This document shows positions 5,018 through 6,085 of a stretch of DNA of 6,085 bases, in pieces. How positions within the stretch are numbered: the first letter of the stretch is position 1; each line of letters starts with the position of its first letter. The notes below the pieces were generated by a model. That model saw nothing but the letters and a program-made list of their open reading frames with translations, made no database searches and was not told the DNA's origin. Made by a program: the position numbers and the translations under genes. The DNA is taken from NCBI GenBank assembly GCA_028710845.1, contig JAQTTI010000061.1, positions 1 to 6,085 on the forward strand, read 5' to 3'. This DNA is from Candidatus Omnitrophota bacterium (lineage in GTDB: Bacteria > Omnitrophota > Gorgyraeia > Gygaellales > Profunditerraquicolaceae).

Positions 5018-6085
5018 TTATTCTAACTCAACCACGCGCATAATTTCTTCTTTAGTAGTCAAACCCTGCTCTACCAAAAGCATGCCGCTATCCATAAGCG
5101 TACGCATGCCTTTTTTCAAAGCCAAGGCTTTTATTTCCCTAGAGCCTTTGTGCTCGGTGATCATATTGCGAATATCATCGTCAATAAGCATGATTTCATA
5201 TATCGGCCTTCTGCCTTTAAAACCGGTTTCGGAACAAAACTCGCAGCCTTTTCCTTTGCATACGGAGCATAAAAGCCTGACTAGCCTTTGGGCAATGATT
5301 ACTTCTATCGAAGAAGCCAATAGATACGGCTCAATCCCCATATCCATAAGCCGGGCAATACCGCTGGCTGAATCATTAGTATGTAAAGTTGAAAAGACTA
5401 AATGGCCGGTAAGCGATGAGCGGATAGCTAAATCCGCGGTTTCAGAATCGCGGATTTCACCAACCATCATGATATCCGGATCATGCCTTAAAACGCTTCT
5501 TAAAGCGCTGGCAAAAGTAAGGCCCACTTTTGGATTTACATGGATCTGGGTTATTCCTTCGATAGCGTATTCGACCGGGTCTTCAATGCTGATTATCTTG
5601 ACTTCTTTACGGTTTAGGCGGCTAAGGCAGGTATAAAGAGTAGTAGTTTTTCCGCTTCCGGTGGGGCCGGTAATCAAAATAATCCCGTGCGGCTTTTGAA
5701 TAAGATGTTCGATTATTTTTAAGTCTTCCGGGCTAAAGCCTATTTTATCCAAATCCAATAATACCTGAGAGGGCAGGATGCGGATAACCACATTCTCGCC
5801 GAAATATCCCTGAAGTATAGAAACCCTTAAGTCTACTTCCTGTCCGTCGAGCAGGCGCACCTTGGCCCGGCCGTCCTGGGGAACGCGGTGTTCAACTACA
5901 TCCAGATGGCACATAATCTTAATCCTGGAGACTATTGCCGGTTCGATATAAAAAGCGTCCTGCGGCATCTTCATCTCTCGCAAGACCCCGTCGATACGAT
6001 AACGCAAAACCACCTTGTTTACATATATTTCAATATGAATATCGGTTGCCCGCATCTTGATGGCTTCGCTGATAATCTGGTTAAC
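5018..6085 (-). CDS. gspE: Type II secretion ATPase GspE, 3' part (N-terminus outside window)
   Basis: Cytoplasmic hexameric ATPase that powers pseudopilus assembly at the inner membrane. The window holds the last 355 codons; numbering below starts at the first in-window codon. The frame stays open to the right edge and reads VNQIISEAIKMRATDIHIE, the usual start of the N2 region of this family, so the ATG at 6055 is internal and the true start and N1 domain lie outside. Walker A is GPTGSGKTT at about 140-148, the Asp box EDPVEY at 168-173, Walker B DIMMVGE at 204-210, and the His box TGHLVFSTLHTN at 226-237. A C-x2-C-x4-C-x2-C cluster (Cys 273, 276, 281, 284) sits where family members carry their zinc-binding knuckle, but its loop is unusually short. 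All catalytic motifs are intact. The product could be called PilB or PulE by similarity alone; the neighbouring gspK and gspG favour T2SS. The stop at 5018-5020 is 10 bases before gspF. Confidence 0.95.
   Translation of the reverse strand, partial: VNQIISEAIKMRATDIHIEIYVNKVVLRYRIDGVLREMKMPQDAFYIEPAIVSRIKIMCHLDVVEHRVPQDGRAKVRLLDGQEVDLRVSILQGYFGENVVIRILPSQVLLDLDKIGFSPEDLKIIEHLIQKPHGIILITGPTGSGKTTTLYTCLSRLNRKEVKIISIEDPVEYAIEGITQIHVNPKVGLTFASALRSVLRHDPDIMMVGEIRDSETADLAIRSSLTGHLVFSTLHTNDSASGIARLMDMGIEPYLLASSIEVIIAQRLVRLLCSVCKGKGCEFCSETGFKGRRPIYEIMLIDDDIRNMITEHKGSREIKALALKKGMRTLMDSGMLLVEQGLTTKEEIMRVVELE

Noticed and set aside
4787..5026. Plus-strand frame of 79 codons at the start of gspF
   Set aside because: It is antisense to the gspF N-terminus and has no support as a gene.
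5082..5636. Plus-strand frame of 184 codons
   Set aside because: It lies entirely antisense to the strongly conserved gspE, with no recognisable domain; it is a shadow frame.
6053..6055. ATG as the start of gspE
   Set aside because: The frame continues upstream to the edge with conserved family residues (VNQIISEAIK), so this Met is internal.
1..6085. Type IV pilus or competence pseudopilus operon instead of T2SS
   Set aside because: GspK with its T2SSK signature and a GspG with the calcium-loop ending are specific to T2SS; no retraction ATPase or competence gene is seen.
1..6085. A wholly undescribed system
   Set aside because: Every gene can be placed in a known T2SS family, and no coding space is left for an unknown component.

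Overview
The whole window is one densely packed minus-strand operon for a type II secretion system (T2SS) inner-membrane assembly platform and its pseudopilus. Read in the direction of transcription (right to left) the order is gspE (3' part), gspF, gspL, gspM, gspG, gspI, gspJ, gspK (5' part). Both ends run off the window: gspE is open to the right edge and gspK to the left edge. I see no RNA gene, mobile element, CRISPR array or operon promoter. No plus-strand reading frame looks real.

Right part (2389-6085): the assembly motor and platform. GspE is the cytoplasmic AAA-type ATPase, GspF the polytopic membrane protein it acts through, and GspL a cytoplasmic actin-like domain fused through one membrane helix to a small periplasmic domain (in effect PilM plus PilN). 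Left part (1-2392): GspM (PilO-like), then the major pseudopilin GspG and the minor pseudopilins GspI, GspJ and GspK. GspK, carrying the I/J/K tip, is expected to cap a GspG filament that GspE, F, L and M build from the inner membrane and that pushes substrate through an outer-membrane secretin. The secretin (GspD), GspC, GspH and the prepilin peptidase (GspO) are not in this window.

The genes overlap or nearly touch everywhere except before gspG. There a 72-base gap holds a perfect 8-bp inverted repeat, the only clear noncoding structure found. gspG also has a decisive Shine-Dalgarno sequence that moves its start four codons downstream of the longest reading frame. gspK is not obvious as a standalone frame because it is cut by the window edge, but it can be read from 437 leftwards and has the T2SSK signature.

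Organism: a diderm bacterium with moderately AT-rich DNA. Placing L and M between F and G, with a PilMN-like L and PilO-like M, differs from the classical proteobacterial C-D-E-F-G-H-I-J-K-L-M order. It suggests a non-proteobacterial lineage, possibly an uncultivated group such as Omnitrophota or Elusimicrobiota; that placement is a low-confidence inference. I found no wholly new system. The interesting points are the layout, the hairpin before gspG, the split use of Ala and Gly at the prepilin cleavage site, and the very short cysteine loop of GspE.
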